A stretch of 31,296 nucleotides of DNA from a virus. Location of the stretch: IMG/VR virus record IMGVR_UViG_3300033981_001455, positions 1 to 31,296 of that record; one strand, written 5' to 3'. Made by a program: the position numbers and the translations under genes. Shown here piece by piece: positions 22,262 to 29,474 of this stretch (position 1 is its first letter; each line of letters begins with the position of its first letter). The notes below the pieces were generated by a model. It saw only the letters and a list, made by a program, of their open reading frames with translations, was not told the DNA's origin and did not search any database.

Positions 22262-22294
22262 ATCCTACACCATGTGCAGCCGTGGTCAACCCTG
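22262..22294 (-). promoter_or_regulatory. promoter-like repeat element, copy A (leftward)
   Basis: On the minus strand TTGACC (22289-22284), 16 bases, then TAGGAT (22267-22262) fit a sigma-70 promoter with a 5/6 -35 match and a 4/6 -10 match. It lies about 45 bases before the ATG at 22217. It is part of a repeat: CAGGGTTGA-N11-CATGGTGTA is identical, at the same spacing, at copy B (23123-23151). Confidence 0.6.
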
Positions 22295-22295
22295 C

Positions 22296-22610
22296 CTAGT
22301 AACGAATCGACACAATTGCTGTGCCATCTAGCGGCACGCCTAGGCGGTAGGCGGCGCCGCCGCTGAGATCCAGCGACCCGCAGTCGCAGCGGTCAGTGAC
22401 GGGCACGGTGAGCAGGCGCCCGCGATGTTGCACCGTGACGCGCGTGCCGCATGGCAACCATGGATGGGCGGCCGACACGTCCCAGTGGCGGTAGGTGCCG
22501 CCGCAGTACGTGGTGCGCCCGTGATACCAGCCGTCGTAGACGGTGGCAGTCACCTGCCGGGCTTGAGCAGGCGACAGCAGCAGGATTGCTGCAGTAATCA
22601 GTGCACGCAT
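22296..22610 (-). CDS. secreted RlpA-like double-psi beta-barrel protein
   Basis: From the ATG at 22610 it has 104 residues with a signal peptide (M-R-A-L-I-T-A-A-I-L-L-L-S-P-A-Q-A, cut after Ala17). The mature part is an RlpA/3D-type domain: A-T-V-Y-D-G-W-Y-H-G-R, A-A-H-P-W-L-P-C-G-T-R-V-T-V, V-P-V-T-D-R-C-D-C-G-S-L-D-L-S and G-V-P-L-D-G. Asp73 and the later Asp81 fit the acidic positions of DPBB lytic transglycosylases. The added cysteines (36, 54, 75, 77) suggest disulfides. It could modify peptidoglycan outside the membrane, during infection rather than at lysis, since the endolysin lies elsewhere. Catalysis is not certain. Confidence 0.75.
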   Translation of the reverse strand: MRALITAAILLLSPAQARQVTATVYDGWYHGRTTYCGGTYRHWDVSAAHPWLPCGTRVTVQHRGRLLTVPVTDRCDCGSLDLSGGAAYRLGVPLDGTAIVSIRY

Positions 22611-22668
22611 GATGCTTGAGGTGATGAGGATCCGGGGCGCGCTATCCGGCTTATGGCCTAAATTCTTG

Positions 22669-22684
22669 CGCCCCCGAAGGGGCG
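22669..22684 (-). terminator. hairpin with UUCG-type tetraloop
   Basis: On the minus strand CGCCCC-TTCG-GGGGCG gives a perfect 6-bp stem with the very stable C(UUCG)G loop. It sits 7 bases after the stop of the gene at 22691-22888 and before the RlpA-like gene. No U-run follows on the minus strand (AAGAATTT), so it may be an RNA stabiliser or a partial terminator. Confidence 0.4.
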
Positions 22685-22690
22685 GTGCCC

Positions 22691-22888
22691 TTAGAACCAC
22701 TCCTCAAGCGCGGCCTGGGCGTTGCCCAGATCGTGCTCGATTGAGTCAGCCAGCGCGATGGCCTCTTGGGCCACCGTGAGCAGCTGCTCGGTGGAGCGGC
22801 TCCACGCCTCGAAGGCCGCGTCCACCTCAGCGATTAACGCTGCGGTTTCGGCCTCGCGGGCGAGGGCGTTGCGGGTGATGTCGTCCAT
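22691..22888 (-). CDS. small acidic helical protein
   Basis: 65 residues, predicted almost all helix: D-D-I-T-R-N-A-L-A-R-E-A-E-T-A-A-L-I-A-E-V-D-A-A-F-E, then T-E-Q-L-L-T-V-A-Q-E-A-I-A-L-A-D-S-I-E-H-D-L and a final A-L-E-E-W-F. It is acidic, with no Cys. It is the first ORF after the structured non-coding stretch and copy B of the promoter-like element. No family recognised; it could be a small inhibitor-type phage protein, but nothing in the sequence proves this. Confidence 0.55.
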   Translation of the reverse strand: MDDITRNALAREAETAALIAEVDAAFEAWSRSTEQLLTVAQEAIALADSIEHDLGNAQAALEEWF

Positions 22889-22895
22889 GGGATCT

Positions 22896-23118
22896 CCGGT
22901 TGGTGGGTGAGCCCCCGGCGGGACTCATGGGTGCCGGGTGAAGGCCACCACCGGAGCGGGACGACTCCCGCGAGTATTCGGTTTTCAAGGATCAATGGTG
23001 TGCCGGGCCAACCGGCAGTGCAGCCTTACTTAGGGCGTGTTGGGCTCGTGGTGACGCGTCGTGTACCCGGTTCCGCGGAGGTTCGGTTTACCGAGGGATC
23101 CTCTCCCCTCGTGATACC
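22896..23118 (-). ncRNA. structured non-coding stretch: leader or small RNA
   Basis: About 220 bases between promoter-like copy B and the gene starting at 22888 hold no convincing ORF but several inverted repeats. CCGGT(T)GGTGG (22896-22906) pairs with CCACCACCGG (22945-22954), nesting CCCGGC (22914-22919) with GCCGGG (22933-22938). GCGGGA (22956-22961) pairs with TCCCGC (22966-22971), TGCCGG (23001-23006) with CCGGCA (23012-23017), and TCGGT (23083-23087) with ACCGA (23090-23094). Transcribed leftward it would be a long folded leader, or a separate RNA. I could not match a known riboswitch class. Confidence 0.45.
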
Positions 23119-23151
23119 ACTGTACACCATGCACCGCCCTGATCAACCCTG
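23119..23151 (-). promoter_or_regulatory. promoter-like repeat element, copy B (leftward)
   Basis: On the minus strand TTGATC (23146-23141), 16 bases, TACAGT (23124-23119). It shares 18 of 18 fixed bases with copy A (CAGGGTTGA-N11-CATGGTGTA). The -35 includes the stop codon of the VRR-NUC gene. It would start an RNA running through the structured stretch toward the gene at 22888. Confidence 0.55.
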
Positions 23152-23499
23152 TGCAACATCTCTTAACAATGTCTCCGCATCACTGACCGAGCGCGCCACG
23201 CCCGCAATGCCGCCAGCCGCCTGGACTGCATCCATCCACTGCTGCTGCTCAGGGCGCAGCCTGCCGGTTGCGGTCTTGACCTCTATGGATAGGAATACCG
23301 CCACGGTGCTGCCGACCATCTCGGGCGTAATGGTGACGCGCTTCCAGCCGATCAGGTCAGCGCTGCCCTTGCACAGGCCGAACTGAACCGGGCGGCCATT
23401 GGCATCACGCAGCGTGCCGGTGTTGTTGCGGAACAGGCGCGTGTCACCGTTGCTGCAGGCGATGCGGATCTCTTGCTGGATGGTTTGCTCAGATGCCAT
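23143..23499 (-). CDS. VRR-NUC domain nuclease
   Basis: 118 residues from the ATG at 23499. It shows the VRR-NUC (PD-(D/E)XK) pattern: F-R-N-N-T-G-T-L near residue 23, G-K/C-x-G-S-A-D-L-I-G with Asp48, F-L-S-I-E-V-K-T with Glu73 and Lys75, then R-L-R-P-E-Q-Q-Q-W and a closing G-G-I-A-G-V-A-R-S. Small stand-alone phage VRR-NUC proteins are structure-specific nucleases, thought to act on junctions or flaps in recombination or packaging. It overlaps the helicase stop by 11 bases, and the two may act together. Confidence 0.88.
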   Translation of the reverse strand: MASEQTIQQEIRIACSNGDTRLFRNNTGTLRDANGRPVQFGLCKGSADLIGWKRVTITPEMVGSTVAVFLSIEVKTATGRLRPEQQQWMDAVQAAGGIAGVARSVSDAETLLRDVAQG

Positions 23500-24835
23500 G
23501 CCTCTTAGCCAGTCGCGCCTGGTAGACACGTTCCGCCCATCCTCGCTTGTAGCCGCGTTGCTGCGCTAGCTCGCGGAGTGCATCCAGGTCGCGGGCTGAG
23601 GATTGCTCACGCCGCTTAGCCACTGCCATCTCCACCAACTCACCATCCACCTGCTGCAGCTCGCGGCGTTCCTGCGGCGCAAACACATGGCCGCACTCGC
23701 GGCATACCTGCGCAGCACTGGCGCTGGTGGCGAAGCACTGCGGGCAGACCTTGACCGATGGCGCTACCTCGCGGTCGCGTTTTTTGATGCCGTCTAGGGT
23801 CCAGTCTCGTGGTTCTAAGTGGTGTCCCATCCTGAGCGTGTTGCCGACATGATCGAGCACCACGGCGCGCTTGCCGGGTTGCGGGCGCAGACATCGGCCG
23901 ATCATCTGTAGGTGGAGGCTGGTGGATGCCGTGGGGCGCAGCAGGATGCAGCCGCCGACGCTTGGCACGTCCACGCCTTCCCCGATCAGCGCGCAACTGG
24001 TGAGCACTTTGATTCGACCTATTGCCAGATCAGCCAATAGCTGCCTTCTATTGGCTGCATCCATGCTGCCGTCAATACTTGCAGCTGAGATGCCTGCTGA
24101 CTGGAAGAGTGCTGCCACTGCCTCCGCGTGCGCCACTGAGCAGCAAAACGCGATCGCCGTCTGACCTGGCAGGTGCTTGCGGTAGTGGCCAAGGCAGTCG
24201 CCCATGATCGTGCCGACGCGCTGCTCAGCCTCCTTGGGGTCGAAATCACCCATCCGCTTACGCAAGCCGGTGCTATCGAATCCCGGCGGTGCCAGCACCT
24301 TGGCAGCCGCAAGGAATCCGGCATCTGTGAGCTGCTGTGCCGTTGGGCCTTGCACCATGGATTGATAGTGCTCGCCAAGGCCGCGGCCATCCGAGCGGAT
24401 CGGTGTTGCGGTGACGCCGAGCAGCTTGGCGGCTGCAAAGTGCTGAACCACCTTGGCCCACGTGCCAGCCGTGGTGTGGTGTGCCTCATCCACCACTAGG
24501 AGCTGGAAGAAATCACGCGGCAGCAGGTGCAGCCGGCGAGCAACGGTTTGCACGCTGGCAATCTGCACGGCATGGCTGAGATCCATGCTGCGGCCAGCGC
24601 TGATACGGCCATGCGGCATGGGCATAGCGCGGCTGGCCTGATCCAGCAGCTCTTGCCGGTGCACAAGCACCAGCACGCGGTTGCCCTTGATGCTGGCTTG
24701 CTCTGCGATGTAGCTGAAGCACACTGTCTTGCCGCCGCCGGTCGGCAGCACCGCAAGCACAGATTTATGCCCTAGCTGATACTGCAGGCGGATGTCGTTG
24801 ATCAGTTGTTGTTGGTAAGGGCGGAGGTTCATCAT
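23489..24835 (-). CDS. superfamily 2 DEAH-box helicase with zinc ribbon
   Basis: 448 residues from the ATG at 24835; a TTG at 24844 would lie in the upstream ORF's stop region. It has the Q-like N-terminus L-R-P-Y-Q-Q, Walker A P-T-G-G-G-K-T (31-37), V-V-D-E-A-H-H (114-120), T-A-T-P (142-145), G-E-G-V-D-V (285-290) and Q-M-I-G-R-C-L-R-P (310-318). A four-Cys zinc ribbon (C364, C367, C378, C381) follows, then a helical tail. This is the SSL2/UvsW-like type that moves on branched DNA and is common in phage replication modules. It is encoded between the helicase-methyltransferase and VRR-NUC genes. Confidence 0.92.
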   Translation of the reverse strand: MMNLRPYQQQLINDIRLQYQLGHKSVLAVLPTGGGKTVCFSYIAEQASIKGNRVLVLVHRQELLDQASRAMPMPHGRISAGRSMDLSHAVQIASVQTVARRLHLLPRDFFQLLVVDEAHHTTAGTWAKVVQHFAAAKLLGVTATPIRSDGRGLGEHYQSMVQGPTAQQLTDAGFLAAAKVLAPPGFDSTGLRKRMGDFDPKEAEQRVGTIMGDCLGHYRKHLPGQTAIAFCCSVAHAEAVAALFQSAGISAASIDGSMDAANRRQLLADLAIGRIKVLTSCALIGEGVDVPSVGGCILLRPTASTSLHLQMIGRCLRPQPGKRAVVLDHVGNTLRMGHHLEPRDWTLDGIKKRDREVAPSVKVCPQCFATSASAAQVCRECGHVFAPQERRELQQVDGELVEMAVAKRREQSSARDLDALRELAQQRGYKRGWAERVYQARLAKRHGI

Positions 24836-24840
24836 TGGAT

Positions 24841-24960
24841 TCAATGACTTTCGTAATTCGGTTCATCTGGCAAATAACAACGCCGCCACATTGAAAGCCA
24901 TCTGTGCATCATGTTGATCTTTGCTTCTGAGCAGTTTTGCGTCAACGATTGATTGCTCAC
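24841..24960 (-). CDS. 39-residue ORF between the two helicase genes
   Basis: A GTG start at 24960 overlaps the upstream stop (GTGA), and the TGA at 24841 lies just before the next ATG, so the ORF fills the gap exactly. The product ends with a compact basic-aromatic part (M-M-H-R-W-L-S-M-W-R-R-C-Y-L-P-D-E-P-N-Y). The N-terminal half is polar. An internal ATG pair would give 23 residues. Short, so the evidence is mainly the perfect fit. Confidence 0.4.
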   Translation of the reverse strand: MSNQSLTQNCSEAKINMMHRWLSMWRRCYLPDEPNYESH

Positions 24961-27215
24961 ACCAGCTCCCCCTGACGGTTGCTGGCCACCTCAACCAGGT
25001 TCTTGACCGCGCAGTTGAAATACGAAGGCTTCAGCTCAAAGCCGACAAATTGGCGCCCGGCTTGGATGCTGCAGTAACCCTCGCTGCCGATGCCGGCGAA
25101 TGGGCTGAGCACCACGTCGCCAGGGTTGCTCCATAGCTGTAGGCCGCGGCGGATCACCTCAAGTTGCAGCGGGCAGATGTGACGCTCATCCTCATTGGCG
25201 CGTGCGCTGCGGTATTGCAGCGTGTCGGATGGGTTGATGTCCATCCACACCGGGCTGGCGTAACGCTGCCAGATGTTGATCGAGTCCTTAATCGGGTCGC
25301 CGCTTTTGGCTGGCGGGTTCTCACCAGCAAACTCCGTGAACGGGCCAGCCACCGGCTCTGGGTTGTCGCCCAGCTTGCGCACGGTCACGAGGTAGTCAGG
25401 GATGCCCTGGCGGCTGAGTGCTGAATCCTTACGCACTTGCTTATGCAGCAGGCCGATTGCCTTGGTGCGCTGCATTGCGGTGACGGGATCCTTCCAGATG
25501 CACACCTCGCTATGAAAGACAAAACCAGCAGCCTGGAAGATGCGCAGCATATCGCCGCGGAAATCCTTCACACCGATGAAACCATCGCGTTCTTTGCTGC
25601 TGGGCAGGTTCATGCAGTGGAAGCTGATCAACCGGCCAGGCATCATCACGCGATGCAGCTCGCTGGCAAGGAATCCAAAGTGATCAAAGAACTCCTGCTC
25701 AGTGCGGCTGTTGCCCATATCGCGGTCGCTGTTGCTGTAGGTGTAGAGCGACGCAAACGGCGGGCTGAAAATGCTGTAGTGGATGGAGTTACTGTCGAGC
25801 TGCTTGATGCTCTCCACGCAATCGCCCATATACATATCCCATCCATCACCGGACTTGTGCTCAGTGATGTGCGGCGCCACTTGGCGTTGGATCTTTTTGA
25901 GTTGCTCCATTGTTTGTTGCTTCATGATTTCAACCATTGATTGAGCCATTTGGATGCTGTCCGCTTCCTTGCGGCGGATGTTGTCGATCACGCGGCCTTC
26001 TGCCACGTCGTAGATGATGTGAGCGTTGACGGGTTGCTCTTGGCCAAATCGCCAGCAGCGGCGGATGGCTTGATAGAACGCCTCGTAGCTGTGCGACAGA
26101 CCAACAAATGCGACGTTGTGGCACCGCTGAAAGTTGAGGCCAAAACCAAAGATGCTGGGCTTGCTGACCAGCACGCGGATCTTGCCATCTTGGAAATCGA
26201 TGGCGGCTTGACGCTTGTGGTCATCGCTGTCGCTGCCTGACACCTCAACCGCGCCATCAATGGCAGCTGTTAGCGCCTTGCTTTCATCATTCAGATCACA
26301 CCAGATCAACCACTGCTCGGTGTTGCTGTTAGCAAGTTTGGCGGCAGCGGCCACGCGGAGGGCGAGAGATGCCTTGCGCACTTTGCGTTGGTCATTGAGC
26401 GTACGGGCCTCCATGGCAAATAGCGCCATCTGGCCGTCGTCACCTGCAACCGCCTCGCGTGGTGCCTCAACCGTGCAGTCTTGGATCTGCAGTGCCGGCA
26501 GGATGAAGCTGCCATCGTCGTAGCCAAGGTCTGACGGCTTGCGGATGGTCACCGCCCAGCTGCAGACCCACTCCCAGAACTTGTCCCGCGCGTGACCCTT
26601 GAGCCGCCACTTCGCAGTGTCGCCGCCGTCATGCACAAAGAACATGGCCAGCATCTCAGTGCGAGTCATCACACCGATGAACTCGGCATGGTTGCCAAGC
26701 TCCATGTGGTCATTGGGTGCTGGTGTGGCTGAGCAGGCCAACCGGTAAGGCGTCTGCGCGAATGACTCGATGATCTGGTTGCGAATTTTGCCGGTGTATG
26801 CCTTGAGGATGCTGCTCTCATCGAGCACTACGCCTTGGAAGCTGCTCGGATCGAAGTGGCTCAGCTTCTCGTAGTTGGTAATCGTGATGCCGGGCTTGAC
26901 ATCGGCTTGCGTTGCAGCGAACGCGCATGGGATGCCGAACTTGCTGCCCTCTCGTACGGTTTGATGTGCAACCGCAAGCGGTGCCAGCACTAGCACATTG
27001 GCACCAGTGTGCTGATGCACCTGATGGGCCCACTCAAGCTGCATGGCGGTTTTACCCATGCCGCAGTCGGCCCAGATGCAGAACTTGCCAACGCGGCAAG
27101 CCATGGTCACGATGTCCCGCTGAAAGGGGAACAGCGGCGCTGTGAACTGCTGCGGGTCAAAGCCGGCAACAGGTGCTGCAGTGGATTTGGAAGCTAAGAA
27201 GTCTTGGTAGGTCAT
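24957..27215 (-). CDS. SNF2-like helicase fused to a DNA methyltransferase
   Basis: 752 residues from the ATG at 27215; the longer reading to 27620 runs through the divergent control region and an RHH gene. Residues 25-440 are an SF2/SNF2-type ATPase: Walker A C-G-M-G-K-T (51-56), L-D-E-S-S (131-135), S-A-T-P (162-165) and Q-A-I-R-R-C-W-R-F-G-Q (382-392). Residues 455-752 are an amino-methyltransferase of the permuted order: catalytic motif S-P-P-F (484-487) before the SAM motif S-P-F-A-G-I-G (704-710), then F-V-G-F-E-L-K-P. S-P-P-[YF] favours N4-cytosine, though N6-adenine is possible. It would modify phage DNA while translocating. No partner nuclease is seen. Confidence 0.88.
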   Translation of the reverse strand: MTYQDFLASKSTAAPVAGFDPQQFTAPLFPFQRDIVTMACRVGKFCIWADCGMGKTAMQLEWAHQVHQHTGANVLVLAPLAVAHQTVREGSKFGIPCAFAATQADVKPGITITNYEKLSHFDPSSFQGVVLDESSILKAYTGKIRNQIIESFAQTPYRLACSATPAPNDHMELGNHAEFIGVMTRTEMLAMFFVHDGGDTAKWRLKGHARDKFWEWVCSWAVTIRKPSDLGYDDGSFILPALQIQDCTVEAPREAVAGDDGQMALFAMEARTLNDQRKVRKASLALRVAAAAKLANSNTEQWLIWCDLNDESKALTAAIDGAVEVSGSDSDDHKRQAAIDFQDGKIRVLVSKPSIFGFGLNFQRCHNVAFVGLSHSYEAFYQAIRRCWRFGQEQPVNAHIIYDVAEGRVIDNIRRKEADSIQMAQSMVEIMKQQTMEQLKKIQRQVAPHITEHKSGDGWDMYMGDCVESIKQLDSNSIHYSIFSPPFASLYTYSNSDRDMGNSRTEQEFFDHFGFLASELHRVMMPGRLISFHCMNLPSSKERDGFIGVKDFRGDMLRIFQAAGFVFHSEVCIWKDPVTAMQRTKAIGLLHKQVRKDSALSRQGIPDYLVTVRKLGDNPEPVAGPFTEFAGENPPAKSGDPIKDSINIWQRYASPVWMDINPSDTLQYRSARANEDERHICPLQLEVIRRGLQLWSNPGDVVLSPFAGIGSEGYCSIQAGRQFVGFELKPSYFNCAVKNLVEVASNRQGELV

Positions 27216-27230
27216 GGCAGTGTGCAGCCA

Positions 27231-27266
27231 CTTGCAACCGTAGCAGTTGTTGCTACGCTTTGCAAG
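27231..27266. promoter_or_regulatory. 36-bp inverted repeat with overlapping divergent promoter motifs
   Basis: Left arm CTTGCAA-C-CGTAGCA (27231-27245), 5-base centre GTTGT, right arm TGCTACG-CT-TTGCAAG (27251-27266). Only the internal spacer differs. Because of the symmetry each strand has TTGCAA followed after 16-17 bases by TACG[CG]T, a weak -35/-10 pair in both directions. It lies between the leftward ATG (27215) and the RHH GTG (27283), so it is probably the operator for both units. Confidence 0.65.
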
Positions 27267-27282
27267 CCTGTAGTCGAAACCA

Positions 27283-27420
27283 GTGCGCCTTAGCCATCCA
27301 ACGCATATACGCCTGACTCCAGACCTATTGCGGCAACTGGATTCCTGGCGTGGTGATCGCATGAACCGCGCCACCGCCATTCGACTGCTGCTGGAGCAGG
27401 CGCTTAAGGAGTCCAAGTGA
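27283..27420 (+). CDS. ribbon-helix-helix DNA-binding protein
   Basis: A 45-residue protein from a GTG start. It has the Arc/CopG ribbon-helix-helix form: a short strand H-I-R-L-T-P, helix D-L-L-R-Q-L-D-S-W-R-G, then N-R-A-T-A-I-R-L-L-L-E-Q-A-L-K. This is the complete domain with nothing else, typical of small repressors that bind inverted repeats as dimers. Its gene begins 17 bases after the 36-bp palindrome and its TGA overlaps the GTG of the primase gene. The most direct reading is an autoregulator controlling both the leftward block and its own operon with the primase. Confidence 0.75.
   Translation: MRLSHPTHIRLTPDLLRQLDSWRGDRMNRATAIRLLLEQALKESK
27406..27411 (+). promoter_or_regulatory. 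strong ribosome binding site for the primase gene
   Basis: AAGGAG ends 5 bases before the GTG at 27417, inside the end of the RHH gene. It decides the GTG start of the primase and shows that the two genes are translated from one message. Confidence 0.7.
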
Positions 27421-29474
27421 ATCTGCGCGATGAGCTGAGCCGCCTGCCCGACGACTGGGGTTATGTCGCCGTGGATGGGCAAAAGCGCCCGTATCAGTCG
27501 GCGTGGCAAGACAACCCACTTAATAAGGATGCGCTGCTGGCCGAACTGAGCAGCGGTCGCGCACGTGCCATTGGTGTTTGCTGCGGCGTGCCCTCCGGTG
27601 GTCTGTTGTTTTTGGATCACGATGGCAAGTCAGCTAGCACGCTCTTGGCCGAGTGGGATCTGCCGCTGTCATCCCTGCCGCGCAGCTGGGTGGTCAAGTC
27701 AGGCCGCGATGGCCGGATGCAAATCATCTACCGCGTACCTGAGCAGTACTGGGATGCGATCGCCACGCGCAAATACAAGACCGGCGTCATTGATGACGAC
27801 GGCAAGGCCGAGCAAGTAGAGCTGCGCTGGAACGGCTGCCAGTCCGTCGTAGCCGGGGCACACCCACAAACCACCGGCTACTACTGGGTGCCAGGCCATG
27901 GGCCAGGCGACCGCGACATAGCAGAAGCGCCGATTGGATTGATTGAGCGGATGCTCAAGCCGCAGCCGCAGCCGGTACGCGCCGAGCTAGTCCAGATGCC
28001 TGACCCGCAGGGCGATGCAGATCGCGCACGGTCATACCTCGCCGCATTGGATGCCAACCGCGCTGATGACTACGACGACTGGCTTGCGGTTGGCATGTCG
28101 CTTCACAGCGTCGGCGATGACAGCCTGCTCGATCAATGGGAGCAGTGGTCGGCGCAGTCCGCTAAGCACAAACCCAGCGACTGCCAGCGCAAGTGGCGGA
28201 GCTTTAAGAAATCCGGCATCACGCTCGGCACCCTTGGCGACATGGCCAAGAAAGACGGATGGCGTAGCGCCAGCCCAGTACGGCGCGAGGTTGGTGGCCG
28301 CACCGCTAACCCGGAGCCTGCACGTGCGCCAGTAGGCGGCAAGCCAGAGAAGCTGGAGGCCGCTGAGCTGCTGGAGTACCTGCGTCGCAACGCCGGTGAC
28401 ATCAGGCTCAACATCTTTACCCAGCAGATCGAGGTCGATAACCAAGTGATCGAAGGCGTCGACCGCTATTACCTCAAGCTGGCAGAGCAGGGCTACAAGG
28501 TCGGCAAGGAGCTTGCCATCGACTGCTTGGTCCAAGTGGCAAGCGAGAAGCCATACGACCCGGTGCGCCTTTACCTAGAGCATTGCGCCGACCACGTTGC
28601 ACCGACCTACATCGACAGGCTGGCCACCGCCTACCTGCGGCCGTGTGATGCCACGCTGCCGGAACCGACCATCTATGACGAGATGCTCAAGCGCACGCTG
28701 ATCGGCGCTGTAGCGCGTGCCTTCAACCCTGGCTGCAAGCACGACACCGCCTGCGTATTGATGGGCGATCAAGGTGCCTACAAATCCAGCTTCTGGGGTT
28801 GCTTAGGTGGCCCGTTTTTCTCGGATGCACTCGGTGACATCTCAACCAAAGACGACGTGATGGTGCTCCATCGGTCGTGGATGATGGAATGGGCGGAGCT
28901 TGACCACATCACAGGTAGGCGTCATGCCGGACAGGTAAAAGCCTTTCTTTCGCAGGCTATTGATCTAATGCGTGTGCCCTATGGCAAGGAGGTTGAGTCA
29001 TTCCCAAGGCGTGGCATCATCGTTGGCACAACTAACAAAACCACTGGGTTTCTGGTGGATGAAACTGGCAACCGCCGCTTCTGGGTCATCCCGACCACTA
29101 AGACGCAGCAGGACCAGATTGATACCGCTTCGCTAATGCTTGAACGCGATGCGATTTGGTCCGCTGTTGTACATGCCTACAGGGCAGGTGAGACCAACCG
29201 GCTACCCGTTGAGATGGAAGTCAAGGTGACCGAAGAGAACGATAACTACGTGATTGACTCGCCATGGCGTAGTGCCATTGAGGAATACCTTGCCCGCAGG
29301 CGTTCTAGTGATGTGCTCACGATTGAGGACGTTCTTACTCACGGAATCAAAAAACCACTGGAGCGGCAGAACCGCTCGGATCAGATGCAGGTGGCTGCGA
29401 TTCTCAAGGATCTCGGGTTGGTCCGCAAACGAGAGGCGACAGGCAAGAGACGTTGGCACTACGCCCCGTCCTAA
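27417..29474 (+). CDS. primase-helicase: prim-pol domain plus VapE-type P-loop ATPase
   Basis: 685 residues. The N-terminal part (1-180) fits a bifunctional primase/polymerase (AEP) domain, with G-V-C-C-G-x-P-S-G-G-L-L-F-L-D-H-D-G (Asp67, Asp69 as metal ligands) and a later K-S-G-R-D-G-R-M-Q. A PriCT-type helical segment follows at about 205-285 (D-Y-D-D-W-L-A-V-G-M-S-L-H-S). Residues 410-640 are a VirE/VapE-like ATPase: Walker A G-D-Q-G-A-Y-K-S (450-457), W-M-M-E-W-A-E-L-D (488-496), G-T-T-N (537-540) and G-N-R-R-F-W (551-556) with arginine fingers. It should prime and unwind phage DNA. No DNA polymerase gene is in the window, so the host polymerase is probably used. Confidence 0.9.
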   Translation: MNLRDELSRLPDDWGYVAVDGQKRPYQSAWQDNPLNKDALLAELSSGRARAIGVCCGVPSGGLLFLDHDGKSASTLLAEWDLPLSSLPRSWVVKSGRDGRMQIIYRVPEQYWDAIATRKYKTGVIDDDGKAEQVELRWNGCQSVVAGAHPQTTGYYWVPGHGPGDRDIAEAPIGLIERMLKPQPQPVRAELVQMPDPQGDADRARSYLAALDANRADDYDDWLAVGMSLHSVGDDSLLDQWEQWSAQSAKHKPSDCQRKWRSFKKSGITLGTLGDMAKKDGWRSASPVRREVGGRTANPEPARAPVGGKPEKLEAAELLEYLRRNAGDIRLNIFTQQIEVDNQVIEGVDRYYLKLAEQGYKVGKELAIDCLVQVASEKPYDPVRLYLEHCADHVAPTYIDRLATAYLRPCDATLPEPTIYDEMLKRTLIGAVARAFNPGCKHDTACVLMGDQGAYKSSFWGCLGGPFFSDALGDISTKDDVMVLHRSWMMEWAELDHITGRRHAGQVKAFLSQAIDLMRVPYGKEVESFPRRGIIVGTTNKTTGFLVDETGNRRFWVIPTTKTQQDQIDTASLMLERDAIWSAVVHAYRAGETNRLPVEMEVKVTEENDNYVIDSPWRSAIEEYLARRRSSDVLTIEDVLTHGIKKPLERQNRSDQMQVAAILKDLGLVRKREATGKRRWHYAPS

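Noticed and set aside
22889-22954. Known riboswitch (for example a cyanobacterial glutamine-type motif)
   Set aside because: The hairpins do not show the conserved sequence blocks I know for that class.
22907-23386. Rightward 159-residue ORF across the structured gap and VRR-NUC gene
   Set aside because: It lies opposite a clear VRR-NUC gene and its composition is Arg/Pro/Ser-rich noise.
27216-27620. 135-residue N-terminal extension of the helicase-methyltransferase
   Set aside because: It would run through the palindrome, the RHH gene and the primase start; the real protein begins at the ATG at 27215, just before its conserved part.
28032-28535. Leftward 167-residue ORF inside the primase gene
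   Set aside because: Shadow of the prim-pol/VapE gene; no motif or neighbours support it.
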